DNA of 64,000 bases, taken from Shewanella phaeophyticola (GTDB taxonomy: Bacteria; Pseudomonadota; Gammaproteobacteria; Enterobacterales; Shewanellaceae). Location: positions 124,001 through 188,000 of the forward strand of contig NZ_JAODOQ010000001.1 of NCBI RefSeq assembly GCF_025398315.1, given 5' to 3'. Below, in pieces: positions 19,663-30,868 of the stretch. Both the position numbers and the translations under genes were made by a program. Below the pieces are notes generated by a model. The model saw only the letters and a list, made by a program, of their open reading frames with translations. It made no database searches and was not told the origin of the DNA. Numbering within the stretch: the first letter of the stretch is position 1; the number at the start of each line of letters is the position of its first letter.

Positions 19663-22600
19663 ATGACCAGCAAAAAGCAGCCCGCTAACAAGACTCAAGC
19701 ACTATCGGCTGACCCACTTTTCTTACAAGCTGAACACTTGGCTAAAGACTTTTCGTTATTTCCTGCTCATAACAAGCAGAGTTTATCTGAAGAAGTGAAA
19801 GGACTATTAAATGAAGACGCAATACAAGCTAATTTAAAAAGCTTAGCGTCTTTAGATGTTGACGGTTACGTGACTAAAGTCATTCAACCAACACTGGATA
19901 AAAACCGCCCAGGTGCGAAGCGTATGATCGCTGACTTGAAAGGCAAAATTATTGCCGAAAGTCATGCGGCCCGTTTTATCGTGCAGAGGTGGAGCTTAAT
20001 TTTGGTACGCGTACCCGTCGTATCGGGTTTATTGCTCAAGAGCGTACAACCGCCAATGGCGCGTGGATGCCTGAGCATCACCTCGCTGCGTGTAAAGCGA
20101 TACGTCACTTTGCTCAGCTGTCTATGCCTATTGTGTACTTAATTGATACACCAGGTGCAGATGCTGGTGAGGTCGCTAACAGCCAAAACCAAGCACACAC
20201 CATTTCAAAAGCGATTGCAGAAAGTGCCAATGTTGATGTTCCTACTGTCGGTATTGTGATTGGTGCAGGTTATTCTGGTGGTGCGATTCCATTAGCTGCA
20301 GCTAACATTTTATTGTCGGTTCGTGATGGTATTTTCAACACGATTCAGCCGCAAGGTCTACAAAGCATTGCGCGCAAGTACAACTTGTCGTGGCAAGAGT
20401 GTGCTAAGTCTGTAGGTGTATCGCCAGAAGAGTTATATACCTCTGGTTGTATTGACGGTATTGTCGACTTCTCCCCGTCTGATAAAGATGAGCGTCAGCA
20501 TAATTTGCGCCGCGCCATTATTAGCTCAATTGAAGCAGTAGAGCGCGCAGCAATCAACTTCGTGCGCGACTCTAGTGATTTAAAAGAGCATTATGACCGC
20601 AGCTTACAGCGTTTTTTAACGCCGTCTAAAAACCTACTAACGCTAGAAAATAATACTCGTTTATCGGTCGCCAGCGACCCGACCATGTACCACAATATTT
20701 TTGGTAGTGCGTATCGTTATTTGCGTTACCTAACGCTGCGTAGTCGTATTCAATCGATCTCGCTAGAGCAGTATGGCCGTTTATCGAAAGTGAGCGTACC
20801 AGAAGGTGACTTGCTAGAGCGTATTAAGCAAGAGCAAGAACGTGTATTCCAAGCTTGGTTAACAAACCCAGACAAATTGGTTTACGACGAAGAGCTTAAC
20901 AAGCTTTGGACCACTTTTAGTGCCAAGCGTGGTGAGATTTCGACTGAACGTAACATGATTACGCGTTTTATTTTGGGTGAACCAAAAGAGAACTACAAAA
21001 AAGCGCGTAAAGCGCTGTTGTTTAACATTGGTTGGTCTTTGTATCACCGTTGGAAGAGTAACGCAGCAAACAACTTTAACGGCTTAATTAAATATTTAGA
21101 GTCATTACCAAAGTCGACAACTCAAGCGCCATGGCCTGAGCTAAACCAACTGACAGTACTTGATATTGTGGTTAATGACGAACTGCGTGAAGACTTTATT
21201 TGGCAATGCCATAACGTGCTTATTTTTAACGCGTTATATGACAACGTAGTGGGTAGCCTTGCGTCGATTTCGAAAGAAGCAATGATGTCTAAAAGCTTGT
21301 CACGCGAATCTGTCGATAAGCTGTTACACAAGTCTATCGACCATGCACTATCAACGAACGACAAAGCTAACGATAAAAATAAGTTCTATAAGTGGCTTAA
21401 ATACTTTATGGACCAATCTAACCGTGCTGAACTATTAACACGGGTAGAGCAGTGGAAGAGCGTTGGTTTTCCACAGTTAAACGATTCATTATTCGTTATT
21501 TTGACTTACTTCTTTGAGCGTTTGTTGCCTGAGTATTTTGACAGTGAAGAAGATCACGACAAATACACCGGCACAATTAACCCTGTGCGTATTGGTCGTC
21601 GTAAGGATTTCTGGAACCGCTTGACCATGGGTTACCAAGACTTACTGATTCAAAAAGTACTTCGCGAAGAGAAAAAGCAAGGCAAGATGGGGTGGGAAAA
21701 TATCATCAAACAGTTCTTTACTAAGTTTGATGAAGTTGATGCCGACAAAATGTCAGCTAACTTGCTTAACTTCCCGGGTTTCCGTTTATCAATTGAAGAT
21801 GCCATTGATAAAAAGATCCGTCCTTGTGGTTTGATTACTGGCTTAGCTGATTTTGACAACAATGGCACTAAGCTGCGCGTGGGTGTGGCGGTTTCAAATA
21901 CTGCATTCCAAGCCGGTGCATTTGATATGGCCAGTGCTGAGAAATTCAGCGCGTTATTAATTGAATGTGCGAAGCGTAAGTTACCGGTTATTTGCTTTAT
22001 CAGCTCGGGTGGTATGCAGACTAAAGAAGGTGCTGCGGCGCTATTCTCAATGGCTGTAGTTAACGACCGCATTACGCGTTTTATTCGTGATAACGAATTG
22101 CCTGTATTGATGTTTGGTTTTGGTGACTGTACCGGTGGTGCGCAGGCGAGTTTTGTGACTCACCCATTAGTGCAAACCTATTACTTGTCTGGCACTAATA
22201 TGCCGTTCGCAGGCCAAATGGTGGTACCGGCTTATTTACCGTCAACAGCAACGCTATCTAACTACTTGTCTAAAGTACCGGGTGCGATGACTGCATTGGT
22301 GCATAATCCATTCTGCGAAACACTAGATACACAGCTATCTGGAATTGATCCGTTAATGCCGCTACCTTCGGTTAACATTGAAGAGGTGATCAGCAAAGCA
22401 TTATCTTCACTTGTGCCAGAAGTGGTAGAAGTAGAAGAAGAGATTGTGCAAGACGACCCACGTGCATTGATGAAGCCAATCGACAAGGTATTAGTGCATG
22501 CGCGTGGTTGTACTGCGGTTAAATTGATCCGTAAAGCGCATGATAACAATATCAATGTGGTATTAGTGGCGTCAGATCCTGATATGACCTCTGTACCAGC

Positions 22601-24216
22601 AGACATGCTGAAAGAAAACGATAAACTGGTTTGTATTGGTGGTAATACATCAGATGAAAGTTACCTTAATGCTTATTCTGTATTAAAAGTCGCAGAGTAT
22701 GAAGATGTAGATGCATTACACCCAGGAATTGGATTCTTATCTGAAAGCCCACAGTTTGCTGCATTATGTGTTAACAACGGTGTTAACTTCGTTGCACTCA
22801 AGTGTGCACTCAATGACAACCATGGGTAACAAGTCTAACGCTATCCATACATCACAGGCGCACAACGTGCCAGTAGTGCCAGGTAGCCACGGTATTTTGA
22901 CCAACGCAGAACAAGCGGTGAATGTGGCGTCTGAAATTGGCTATCCAGTTCTGCTTAAAGCGGTACAAGGTGGAGGCGGTAAAGGTATTCAGGTGGTTAA
23001 ACGCTCTGAAGACATGATTGGTTTATTCCAAAAAACCGCAACAGAAGCCGCGGCTGCATTTGGTAATGGTGACTTGTATTTAGAGAAATACGTTACCTCA
23101 TTACGCCACATTGAAGTGCAGTTGCTGCGTGACAAGTTTGGCAATACTAAAGTACTGGGTATTCGTGACTGTTCTGTACAACGTAACAACCAGAAAGTGA
23201 TTGAAGAGTCTGGTTCTACAATGCTACCTGGAGAGCTTAAGCAACGCGTGATGGAATACACTCGTGCCTTAGGTGATGCGACCGATTACATGGGCGCGGG
23301 TACTGTTGAGTTTATTTATAACCTTGATGCTAATGAAGTGTACTTCATGGAAATGAACACGCGCCTTCAGGTCGAGCATCCTGTGACCGAAGCCACCTCT
23401 GGTATTGATATTGTGAGTGCACAGTTTGATATTGCCGCTGGTCGTTCAATTGAGAAACTCGAACCGGTTGAGCAAGGGTATGCGATGGAAGTGCGTGTTA
23501 CTGCCGAAAAAGCAGCCCTTGATAGCCAAGGTATTCTGCAGTTGATCCCTAATCCAGGTAAGATTACAGAATGTGTTCTACCACAACGTGACGATGTAGA
23601 AATCATCTCGATTGCTGAAGCCGGTAAAGAAGTGTCGCCATATTACGACAGCTTAATTGCCCAAATCATCATTCGTGGTAAAGACCGTGCCGATGTCGTA
23701 GCTAAAATGTACGCTTACTTAGATAGCGTAGTGATTAAAGGTATTGCGACTAACATACCGTTGTTAAAGCTGATCCTTAAAGATCCTACTTTCAATGAAG
23801 GTGTGTATGACACGAACTACTTGCCACGTTTAATGGCTGAGTTAGATATTCCAGCATTGATTGCTGAAATGGAAGCTGCTGCAGAAGCAATGCCTGTGGA
23901 TACTGAATCTTTACGTGTTGGCGAAAGTAACGAGCTTAAAGTCTTGGCACAAGGTGCAGGCATTTTCTATACCTCTCCAGCGCCAGGTGAAGCAGACTTC
24001 GTTAAAGAGGGCGATATTGTCACTGTAGAGCAAAATTTAGCGCTAATGGAAGCGATGAAGATGTTCTCTCAGGTGACGTTAGCTGGCTTTAATCGTCAAA
24101 GCGGTGTGTTATATCCTGAAGATCAAAAGTATCGTATTGAGCGAATTCTCAATAGCAATGGTCAACAAGTCTCGCAAGGTGACTTACTGTTTGTGATATC
24201 GCCTGTAGAGGCTTAA
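19663..24216 (+). CDS. Fused acetyl-CoA carboxylase-like multifunctional protein (CT-alpha, CT-beta, BC, BCCP), frame broken at two sites
   Basis: Reconstructed length is 1517 residues. Order: an N-terminal ~100 residues; an AccA-like carboxyltransferase part (GFIAQERTTANGAWMPEHH, YLIDTPGADAG, IVIGAGYSGGA); a helical middle; an AccD-like part (FISSGGMQTKEGAAALFSM, FGFGDCTGGAQASF); a biotin carboxylase (LHPGIGFLSE, KAVQGGGGKGIQVV, RDCSVQRNNQKVIEE); and a C-terminal biotinyl domain with EAMKM. Such fusions carboxylate an acyl-CoA using bicarbonate and ATP. Breaks: 19981-19985 and 22793-22800, where coding GTTGCACTCAAG should read Val-Gly-Pro-Ser (GGCCCA); the new frame then runs SVHSMTTMGNKSNAI. 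I recall a Shewanella acetyl-CoA carboxylase multifunctional enzyme of this size. Substrate unproven. Confidence 0.85.
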
Positions 24217-24242
24217 CTCGCACTCGTGATTGTTGAATAAAG

Positions 24243-24269
24243 TACCCGCCCAATGGCGGGTATTTTTTT
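24243..24269 (+). terminator. Terminator of the fused carboxylase gene
   Basis: A TACCCGCC / GGCGGGTA stem is followed by seven T's, 27 bases after the stop codon. Confidence 0.9.
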
Positions 24270-24342
24270 GTCATACTTTTGGTTGTTTATACTACACTTC
24301 ACTCAATACAAACTGATTTTGAAATGTCATTGGGTGCCCGTA

Positions 24343-25793
24343 GTGTTTAATCATAAAGGTAGGGTGTTACTTTGTGCGTTGTTAACAAGCGCAATTGTGT
24401 TAGTTTCTCTCAACTTGATATCACCTACTTTTGCGTTTGCAGAAGCGGATAATTCGGCTCCTTCTAAAGATGACTATGTGGTTCGTTATTGTGTTGACCC
24501 TGATTGGTTACCCTACGAGGCAATTATTGATGGGCGTCATACCGGAATATCATCAGATTACCTTAAATTATTGACAGGTTATACCGAACTCAGTTTTGTG
24601 TTAGTGCCTACATCATCATGGCGACAGAGCTTGGAGTTGCTTCAACAGGGAAAGTGCGAGCTAACACCCATGTTGAATCAAACGCTTAAACGAGACGAAT
24701 ATCTGCTATTTAGTGACATTTTTTTAAATCCCCCAATGTACTTGTCTCACTCAAAAGCCAACCATTTTTACAAGGCTTTGAACATATTGGTCAGCGAACG
24801 CTTGCTATCCCTAAAGACTATCGTTTAGTTGAATACATTCAACAGTATTATCCTAATATCGATACGGTGTTAACAGATAGTGAACGTGAAGGTTTAGAGA
24901 AAGTAGCTCAAGGAGAAGTAGACGTATTTGTTGGTTCAATGTTTTCAGTGAACGCGTATATACAACAACAAGGTCTGACTTCATTAAAAATTGCCGGTTG
25001 GGGTGAATCCTGAAGACGAGCTGCGTTTAGGGGTCATTCATTCCAAGCAAGCTTTACTGGCAAAGCTTAATGCGGGGTTGGCAAAAGTAACACATGCAGA
25101 TCATATTTCGATTTATAAAAAATGGCATAACATTACAGTGATAGAAGATATTGACTACAGTTTGGTCTTTCAGGTGCTAGGGCCTTAGGACTGTTTATTC
25201 TATTTTTATTGTATCGAACGATTAGTATGACTAAGTACAATCTTCACCTCACCGCAAACAATAAAGAACTACAAAAATTGCAGCATGAGTTAGAAATAAA
25301 AAACAGTGACTTAGACTTTTTAGCTCAGCATGACCCATTAACTAAATTGTATAACCGTCATTATTTCAACCAAACTTTTTTGAATGATGAGCGCGCATAT
25401 GACAATGATCGTGTGAGTCTTGTGATCATCGATATCGATTTTTTCAAAACGATTAATGACATACATGGTCATGTCATGGGTGACAAAATATTGGTACAGG
25501 TTGCTCAAGTGTTGCAAGCATCGGTTCGCGATGCTGATGTTGTGGCTCGCTGGGGCGGAGAAGAATTTGTTATTGTTTGTCAGCATGTTGATATTCAAGG
25601 TGCCAAAGAATTGTGCCAACGAATTGCCCAAGAACTTCAAGATTTTTCATTTGATAACAATATTAAAGTCACCTGCAGTTTTGGGATTGCCATGCTCGGT
25701 GAACATGAGTCGATTCAACATTGCTTTGAACGTGCAGATATGGCGTTATTGCAAGCTAAAAGAACAGGTCGAAATCGATATTGTTGTGCTTAA
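24343..25793 (+). CDS. Diguanylate cyclase with periplasmic substrate-binding sensor, frame broken at three sites
   Basis: Reconstructed length is 483 residues. A signal/anchor (VLLCALLTSAIVLVSLNLI) leads into a bacterial SBP_bac_3 sensor (YCVDPDWLPYEAI..., about 45-290), then a membrane segment (LGLFILFLLY) and a GGDEF domain with DPLTKLYNRHYF and active-site RWGGEEF. The inhibitory I-site RDAD lies five residues before GGEEF. It should make c-di-GMP in response to a periplasmic ligand, perhaps an amino acid. I start at GTG 24343, since an ATG at 24253 lies inside the preceding terminator. Breaks: 24765-24769 (T-run), 24999-25006 and 25180-25184 (GGGCC context). Confidence 0.75.
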
Positions 25794-26136
25794 TTTTGCG
25801 TAAGCCTCTATTAAACCCATCTAAAACCATCGTCTATTTTAAGTGGTATTAACAATAATTGTGCCGTTTTTCTCTTAGAAGACCATTTTTATGAATTTTA
25901 AGCGTAAAAACTCAATAGATTAAAAAATAATCTATTATTTTTAATCTATTGTTTTATCGAAAATAACTGCATTTTTTTTGTGTTTTTTATGCTAAAAACA
26001 AATAAATATTGCAACAGCCATTTGCGCCCAGCAAGGTTCCAATTTACAATATGCGCCTTAATAACCTGATGTGCGGTGTGTCGGTTCTTTTTCGCATGCT
26101 CCGTCTACTTCTTAAACTAATCATTAAAGTTGAATC
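25794..26136. other. Gene-free region ahead of the second EF-G gene
   Basis: About 340 bp, very AT-rich (several A/T runs around 25900-26000). It presumably contains the EF-G promoter. I see no ORF or structured RNA in it. Confidence 0.5.
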
Positions 26137-28230
26137 ATGACCGAATTATCCAAATACAGAAACATTGGTATCTTCGCTCACGTTGACGCGGGTAAAACCA
26201 CGACCACCGAGCGTATCCTTAAGCTAACCGGTAAGATCCATAAGATCGGTGAAGTACATGATGGTGAATCAACCACTGACTTCATGGAACAGGAAGCTGA
26301 GCGCGGTATTACCATTCAGTCAGCAGCAGTAAGCTGTTTCTGGAAAGACCACCGTTTCAACGTTATCGACACCCCTGGCCACGTTGACTTCACCGTTGAA
26401 GTTTACCGTTCGCTTAAAGTGCTTGACGGTGGTATCGGTGTATTTTGTGGTTCAGGCGGCGTAGAGCCACAGTCTGAAACTAACTGGCGTTATGCTAACG
26501 ATTCTGAAGTTTCGCGTATCATCTTCGTAAACAAGTTAGACCGTATGGGTGCTGACTTCTTACGTGTTGTTAAGCAAACTAAAGACGTTTTAGCGGCTAA
26601 CCCACTGGTTATGGTTCTACCAATTGGTATCGAAGACCAATTTACAGGTGTTGTTGACCTATTAACTCGCAAAGCGTGGGTATGGGACGAAACTGGACAA
26701 GCTGAAAACTACTCAATCGAAGATGTTCCTGCGGACATGGTTGACTTAGTAGAAGAATACCGTGAAATGTTAATCGAAACTGCTGTTGAGCAAGACGATG
26801 ACCTAATGGAAGCTTACATGGATGGTACTGAACCATCAATGGAAGACATCAAGCGTTGTATCCGTGCGGGTACTCGTACAATGGCATTCTTCCCAACATA
26901 CTGTGGTAGCGCATTCAAAAACAAAGGTATGCAGTTATTACTAGACGCAGTTGTTGATTACCTACCCGATCCAGTTGAAGTTGATCCACAACCACTAACT
27001 GACGAAGAAGGTAACGAAACTGGTGAGTTCGCAATCGTTGACGCAGATGCTCCATTAAAAGCATTAGCATTCAAGATTATGGATGACCGTTTTGGTGCAT
27101 TAACATTCGTACGTATCTACTCAGGCCGTATCAAGAAGGGTGACACCATCCTTAACTCTGCTACAGGTAAAACTGAGCGTGTTGGCCGTATGGTTGAGAT
27201 GCAAGCAGACGAACGTAACGAACTTGAATCAGCACAAGCTGGTGACATTATCGCTATCGTTGGTATGAAGAACGTACAAACTGGTCACACTTTATGTGAC
27301 GTGAAACACCCATGTACTCTTGAAGCCATGGTGTTCCCAGAGCCTGTTATCTCTATTGCTGTTGCGCCAAAAGATAAAGGCGGCAGTGAGAAAATGGGTA
27401 TCGCTATCGGTAAAATGATTGCAGAAGATCCATCTTTCCGTGTTGAAACTGACGAAGATTCAGGTGAAACCATCCTTAAAGGTATGGGTGAGCTTCACTT
27501 AGACATTAAAGTAGACATCCTTAAGCGTACTTACGGTGTTGAACTTATCGTTGGTGAACCACAAGTTGCTTACCGTGAAACTATCACTGCACAAGTTGAA
27601 GATAGCTACACGCATAAGAAACAGTCTGGTGGTTCTGGTCAGTTTGGTAAGATTGACTATGTTATCCGTCCTGGTGAACCAAACACTGGTTTCGTGTTTA
27701 AGTCATCTGTTGTTGGTGGTAACGTACCTAAAGAATTCTGGCCTGCGGTTCAGAAAGGTTTCGCTAGCATGATGAACACCGGTACTATCGCTGGCTTCCC
27801 AGTGTTAGACGTTGAATTTGAACTAACCGACGGTGCTTTCCACGCAGTTGACTCGTCAGCTATCGCGTTCGAAATCGCTGCTAAAGGCGCGTTCCGTCAG
27901 TCTATCGCTAAAGCTAAGCCACAACTTCTTGAGCCTATCATGAAAGTTGACGTGTTCAGCCCAGATGACAACGTTGGTGACGTAATTGGTGACCTTAACC
28001 GTCGTCGCGGTATGATCAAAGACCAAAACGCTGGTGTTACTGGTGTTCGTATTAAAGCTGACGTACCGTTATCAGAAATGTTCGGTTATATCGGTTCACT
28101 ACGTACTATGACTTCAGGTCGTGGCCAATTCTCTATGGAATTTGCTCACTACTCAGCTTGTCCTAACAGCGTATCTGAAAAAGTAGTTGCTCAAGTTAAA
28201 GAGCGTAAGGCTGCTGAAGCTAAGAAGTAA
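26137..28230 (+). CDS. fusB: Elongation factor G, second type (EF-G 2)
   Basis: A 697-residue translational GTPase. The G motifs are in order: [29 protein letters not shown], followed by domains II-V ending ...[13 protein letters not shown]. It catalyses GTP-dependent translocation or ribosome recycling. It is not in a str operon (no rpsL, rpsG or tuf beside it), which marks it as the second EF-G that many gammaproteobacteria carry. Codon use is strongly biased (GGT, CGT, AAC), suggesting high expression. It stands alone with its own terminator and 340 bp of upstream DNA. Confidence 0.92.
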   Translation: MTELSKYRNIGIFAHVDAGKTTTTERILKLTGKIHKIGEVHDGESTTDFMEQEAERGITIQSAAVSCFWKDHRFNVIDTPGHVDFTVEVYRSLKVLDGGIGVFCGSGGVEPQSETNWRYANDSEVSRIIFVNKLDRMGADFLRVVKQTKDVLAANPLVMVLPIGIEDQFTGVVDLLTRKAWVWDETGQAENYSIEDVPADMVDLVEEYREMLIETAVEQDDDLMEAYMDGTEPSMEDIKRCIRAGTRTMAFFPTYCGSAFKNKGMQLLLDAVVDYLPDPVEVDPQPLTDEEGNETGEFAIVDADAPLKALAFKIMDDRFGALTFVRIYSGRIKKGDTILNSATGKTERVGRMVEMQADERNELESAQAGDIIAIVGMKNVQTGHTLCDVKHPCTLEAMVFPEPVISIAVAPKDKGGSEKMGIAIGKMIAEDPSFRVETDEDSGETILKGMGELHLDIKVDILKRTYGVELIVGEPQVAYRETITAQVEDSYTHKKQSGGSGQFGKIDYVIRPGEPNTGFVFKSSVVGGNVPKEFWPAVQKGFASMMNTGTIAGFPVLDVEFELTDGAFHAVDSSAIAFEIAAKGAFRQSIAKAKPQLLEPIMKVDVFSPDDNVGDVIGDLNRRRGMIKDQNAGVTGVRIKADVPLSEMFGYIGSLRTMTSGRGQFSMEFAHYSACPNSVSEKVVAQVKERKAAEAKK

Positions 28231-28249
28231 TTCTTAACTTTCTGCTGAT

Positions 28250-28279
28250 AAAAACCGTTGCCTAGGCAGCGGTTTTTTT
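28250..28279 (+). terminator. Terminator of the EF-G gene
   Basis: An ACCGTTGCC / GGCAGCGGT stem is followed by a T-run, 20 bases after the stop codon. The convergent LysR gene ends just beyond. Confidence 0.88.
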
Positions 28280-28290
28280 ATGCCTGCGAT

Positions 28291-29193
28291 TTACAAAGGA
28301 TTTTGAGGGTTAGCCGCATTCGGCGTACTGAGCGATAGTAACGCTTGTGCTGGTGGCGTAAGCGGAAGATTTTGACGCCATATTAACGCAAGATCCCAAG
28401 TCATTGCAGGTTGCATTGGTTTAAACACTAACTTGCTGGCCGTTAAGCGCTGACAAATCGGTTCGGGTAATATGGCAATGCCCATATTGGCTTCAACCAT
28501 GGCGGCGATAAAATCCCATTGACCACTCCTAAAAGCGATATTGAGTTGCACACCTGCTTTACGGCTGAGGCGATTAATTAATTTGGCTAATGAGAAGTCC
28601 TCGTTGTATAAAATAAACGGGTATGACTCAAAGTCGTGCCAAGTAATGTTAGCTTTGTGTGTCAGTGGATGGCCTTCTGGTAAGCAAGCAAGTAATGGGT
28701 ACTTTGTTAATGGTTGATTAGCTAACTCATGTTTATGAGTTGTTGGTAGCGCGGTAAACGCGATATCAAGGCTATTGTTAATCAACGCTTGCTCGCAGCC
28801 AAACCCCCCGTATTCGTACATCTGTAGTGCGATGCCTGGGTATTTTTGTCGATACTGAGTCAGTAAGCCTATAATAAGACTGCTCATCATTGGGCATACG
28901 CCGAGTCTTAGTTCTCCGGACTTTAATCCTCGTAGGTTGCTCATGTCTTCTTGCAGACGATGCCAATGACCTAATATCTCTTGCGCACTTTGGGCAAAGA
29001 TACGACCGGCTTGAGTCAGCTCAACACTTTGATTGTTGCGGATCAGCAATTGTTCGCCAACATTGTCTTCAATTCGCTGAATAATTTTGCTCAATGTGGG
29101 CTGAGTCATAAAACACTTTTGTGCGGCTCTGGTGAAGTTTTCTGTCTCAACAACGGTCAGAAAACAACGTAAGCTCTTGATTGGTATATTCAT
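28291..29193 (-). CDS. LysR-family transcriptional regulator
   Basis: A 300-residue LysR protein with N-terminal helix-turn-helix MNIPIKSLRCFLTVVETENFTRAAQKCFMTQPTLSKIIQ and a periplasmic-binding-protein-like effector domain (about 90-290). It is convergent to the EF-G gene and divergent from a short secreted-peptide ORF at 29288. No enzyme operon is adjacent in divergent orientation, so the target is not evident; the small peptide gene or the nap cluster are candidates. Confidence 0.88.
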   Translation of the reverse strand: MNIPIKSLRCFLTVVETENFTRAAQKCFMTQPTLSKIIQRIEDNVGEQLLIRNNQSVELTQAGRIFAQSAQEILGHWHRLQEDMSNLRGLKSGELRLGVCPMMSSLIIGLLTQYRQKYPGIALQMYEYGGFGCEQALINNSLDIAFTALPTTHKHELANQPLTKYPLLACLPEGHPLTHKANITWHDFESYPFILYNEDFSLAKLINRLSRKAGVQLNIAFRSGQWDFIAAMVEANMGIAILPEPICQRLTASKLVFKPMQPAMTWDLALIWRQNLPLTPPAQALLSLSTPNAANPQNPL

Positions 29194-29287
29194 GCGATTT
29201 TGGAATCTAGTGAGAGTTAATTATTCATTTTACTGATAAACCGCAATCCATTACTTTGAACTTGTTAACAGAAACGGAGTAATCATC

Positions 29288-29440
29288 ATGAAAACAACAT
29301 CAAGTTTATGGGTTGGCGCATTGTGGCAAGCAGCGATGCCAATGGCACAAGAAGAGCAATCATCAAGTACCACCGCAAAAGTTGCCGAACCGAGTACATC
29401 AGTCACTCAACAAGCGCAACAAACAATAAACCCAGCATAA
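29288..29440 (+). CDS. Small protein of 50 residues, possibly secreted
   Basis: ATG at 29288 behind GGAG with 8 bases of spacing, stop at 29438-29440, and a terminator that overlaps the stop. The product begins MKTTSSLWVGALWQAAMPMAQ and continues with a Gln/Ser/Thr/Ala-rich tail. The start resembles a signal peptide with an AQ-type cleavage site, although the hydrophobic core is short. It is divergent from the LysR gene, 94 bp apart. I do not recognise a family; ribosome site, terminator and lack of other coding sense make it a real candidate gene. Confidence 0.5.
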   Translation: MKTTSSLWVGALWQAAMPMAQEEQSSSTTAKVAEPSTSVTQQAQQTINPA

Positions 29441-29454
29441 GCTGGGTTTTTTAT
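29428..29454 (+). terminator. Terminator overlapping the end of the small ORF
   Basis: An AACCCAGC / GCTGGGTT stem is followed by T's. The stop codon of the 50-residue ORF lies in the loop. Confidence 0.85.
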
Positions 29455-29479
29455 TGGATATTGTTTTATAAATCGTAAA

Positions 29480-29506
29480 GAAAAAAACCGCTTGCAAGCA
29501 AGCGGT
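29480..29506 (-). terminator. Terminator of the nap cluster
   Basis: Read on the minus strand, ACCGCTTGC / GCAAGCGGT forms a stem followed by seven T's, about 25 bases after the napB stop. Confidence 0.88.
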
Positions 29507-29530
29507 AAAGTCTTAATCGGGGGGAGCAGA

Positions 29531-29956
29531 CTAGTTAAAGGTGTTTTCTACCAGTTGCTGTTTGTTTTCAGCTTGTGGTACATGGCATTGGTCGCAAAAG
29601 TAGTACATACCTTTTACAGTGCCCTTGTCGTCCATCACGTGTGATGTATCGACTGGTGTTGCTTTCATGCGCTTGGCCTTGTCCCAACTGTGGCAGCTTA
29701 AACAACCATTTTTATCAGTACTGATTGAGTAGGTCGCTTTATGCGGAATAATCGGTGGTTGATGTACAAAAGTACGTTCGACCGCGGTGCCACGTTTTGG
29801 GTAAACCGGCATTTCGTCAGCAGGGCGTACATCTGTTACTTGAGAGTCACCTGCAAGAGACGATAATTTTACAGGTTCTGGATTGGCATGTGCTTGCTGA
29901 CCTGAGTAAGCGCTAATCGCTAGCATTACGGCTGCTAAAGTGATTAATTTTTTCAT
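29531..29956 (-). CDS. napB: Periplasmic nitrate reductase, diheme cytochrome c subunit NapB
   Basis: A 141-residue protein with a signal peptide (MKKLITLAAVMLAISAYSGQQAHA) and two heme-binding motifs, CLSCH and CDQCH, as in NapB. It passes electrons to NapA in the periplasm. Its ATG overlaps the napH stop by four bases (ATGA), so translation is probably coupled. Last gene of the cluster, followed by a terminator. Confidence 0.95.
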   Translation of the reverse strand: MKKLITLAAVMLAISAYSGQQAHANPEPVKLSSLAGDSQVTDVRPADEMPVYPKRGTAVERTFVHQPPIIPHKATYSISTDKNGCLSCHSWDKAKRMKATPVDTSHVMDDKGTVKGMYYFCDQCHVPQAENKQQLVENTFN

Positions 29957-30868
29957 AACTTGCTCTCCACCTTAAGAGGAATTCTGTTCGAGTATTTTGA
30001 ATTAAATCGGTTTTTATATTGGAATACGCGCGGTGCACAAACATCAATACAACGGCCACAAAGCGTACAGTCACTGTTTAATATAAATGGTTGAGTACTG
30101 CCTTTTTTAAGCACAGGTTTTAACACCTGACGTTCAGGGCAAACAGTAAAACAATCCATACAGTTGTCGCATGCATCAGCCCTTACGGCAGCTACTTTTA
30201 CTGGGCTAACTTTACCTATCAGCGAAAATAACGCACCTGTCGGGCATAAATGGCTACACCATGCTCGTTCAACCACAAAGGTGTCGAGCAAAAAAATCAC
30301 TGCCAATATCCATAATCCACTCCCTGCACCAAATAATAGTGCACGATAGACGATGGGTACTGGGTTCAACCATTCCCAAACCGTAAAACCTGTCAGGATA
30401 GGTAATATCAACACAAGTGCTAGCATGTAGTAGCGCAGATTTTGCGGTATTTCACTAGTACGAGGCAGAGATAATCTACGCCTAGTCCAGCTGGCTAAAT
30501 CTGTGATGATATTAACTGGACATACCCAACTGCAAAATACTCTGCCACCCAGTAGGGCATAAATCCCTACTACGATAACGGCGCCGAGTAATAAGCTTAG
30601 CTCTGGCCAGTGGCCACTCATCAGCACTTGCAATGTGGCTAATGGGTCACTTAATGGAATAGTGTCCAGTAATAAACTGCTTGAGAGATTACCTTTAAAA
30701 AGCCATAAACCTAAAAAAGTAGCCAATGGCAAATAAACTCAGCACGCTAAGTTGCGACAATCTGCGCAAAATAAGGAAGCGGTGTGCTCGCCACCACCCT
30801 AATTCTGTGACAGCCGCATGGCCAAAACGTGTGGTTGATTTAGAGGCTGAACGATGTTGATTGATCAT
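29953..30868 (-). CDS. napH: Quinol-oxidising ferredoxin-type membrane protein NapH, frame broken once
   Basis: Reconstructed length is 304 residues. It starts MINQHRSASKSTTRFG at an ATG that overlaps the napG stop (ATGA). About four to five membrane segments follow, then the polyferredoxin Cys clusters CDNCMDCFTVCP and CTLCGRCIDVC; CSWVCPVN and CSHLCPTG are the typical cytoplasmic-loop motifs. NapH is thought to oxidise quinol and pass electrons through NapG to NapB/NapA. The frame breaks at 30718-30724, where coding ATTGGCTACTTT should read Ile-Gly-Pro-Phe (GGCCCT), giving IGPFLGLWLFKGN. Confidence 0.9.

Noticed and set aside
24253..24342. Upstream ATG for the GGDEF gene at 24253
   Set aside because: It lies inside the terminator hairpin of the preceding gene; the GTG at 24343 gives a normal signal/anchor start.
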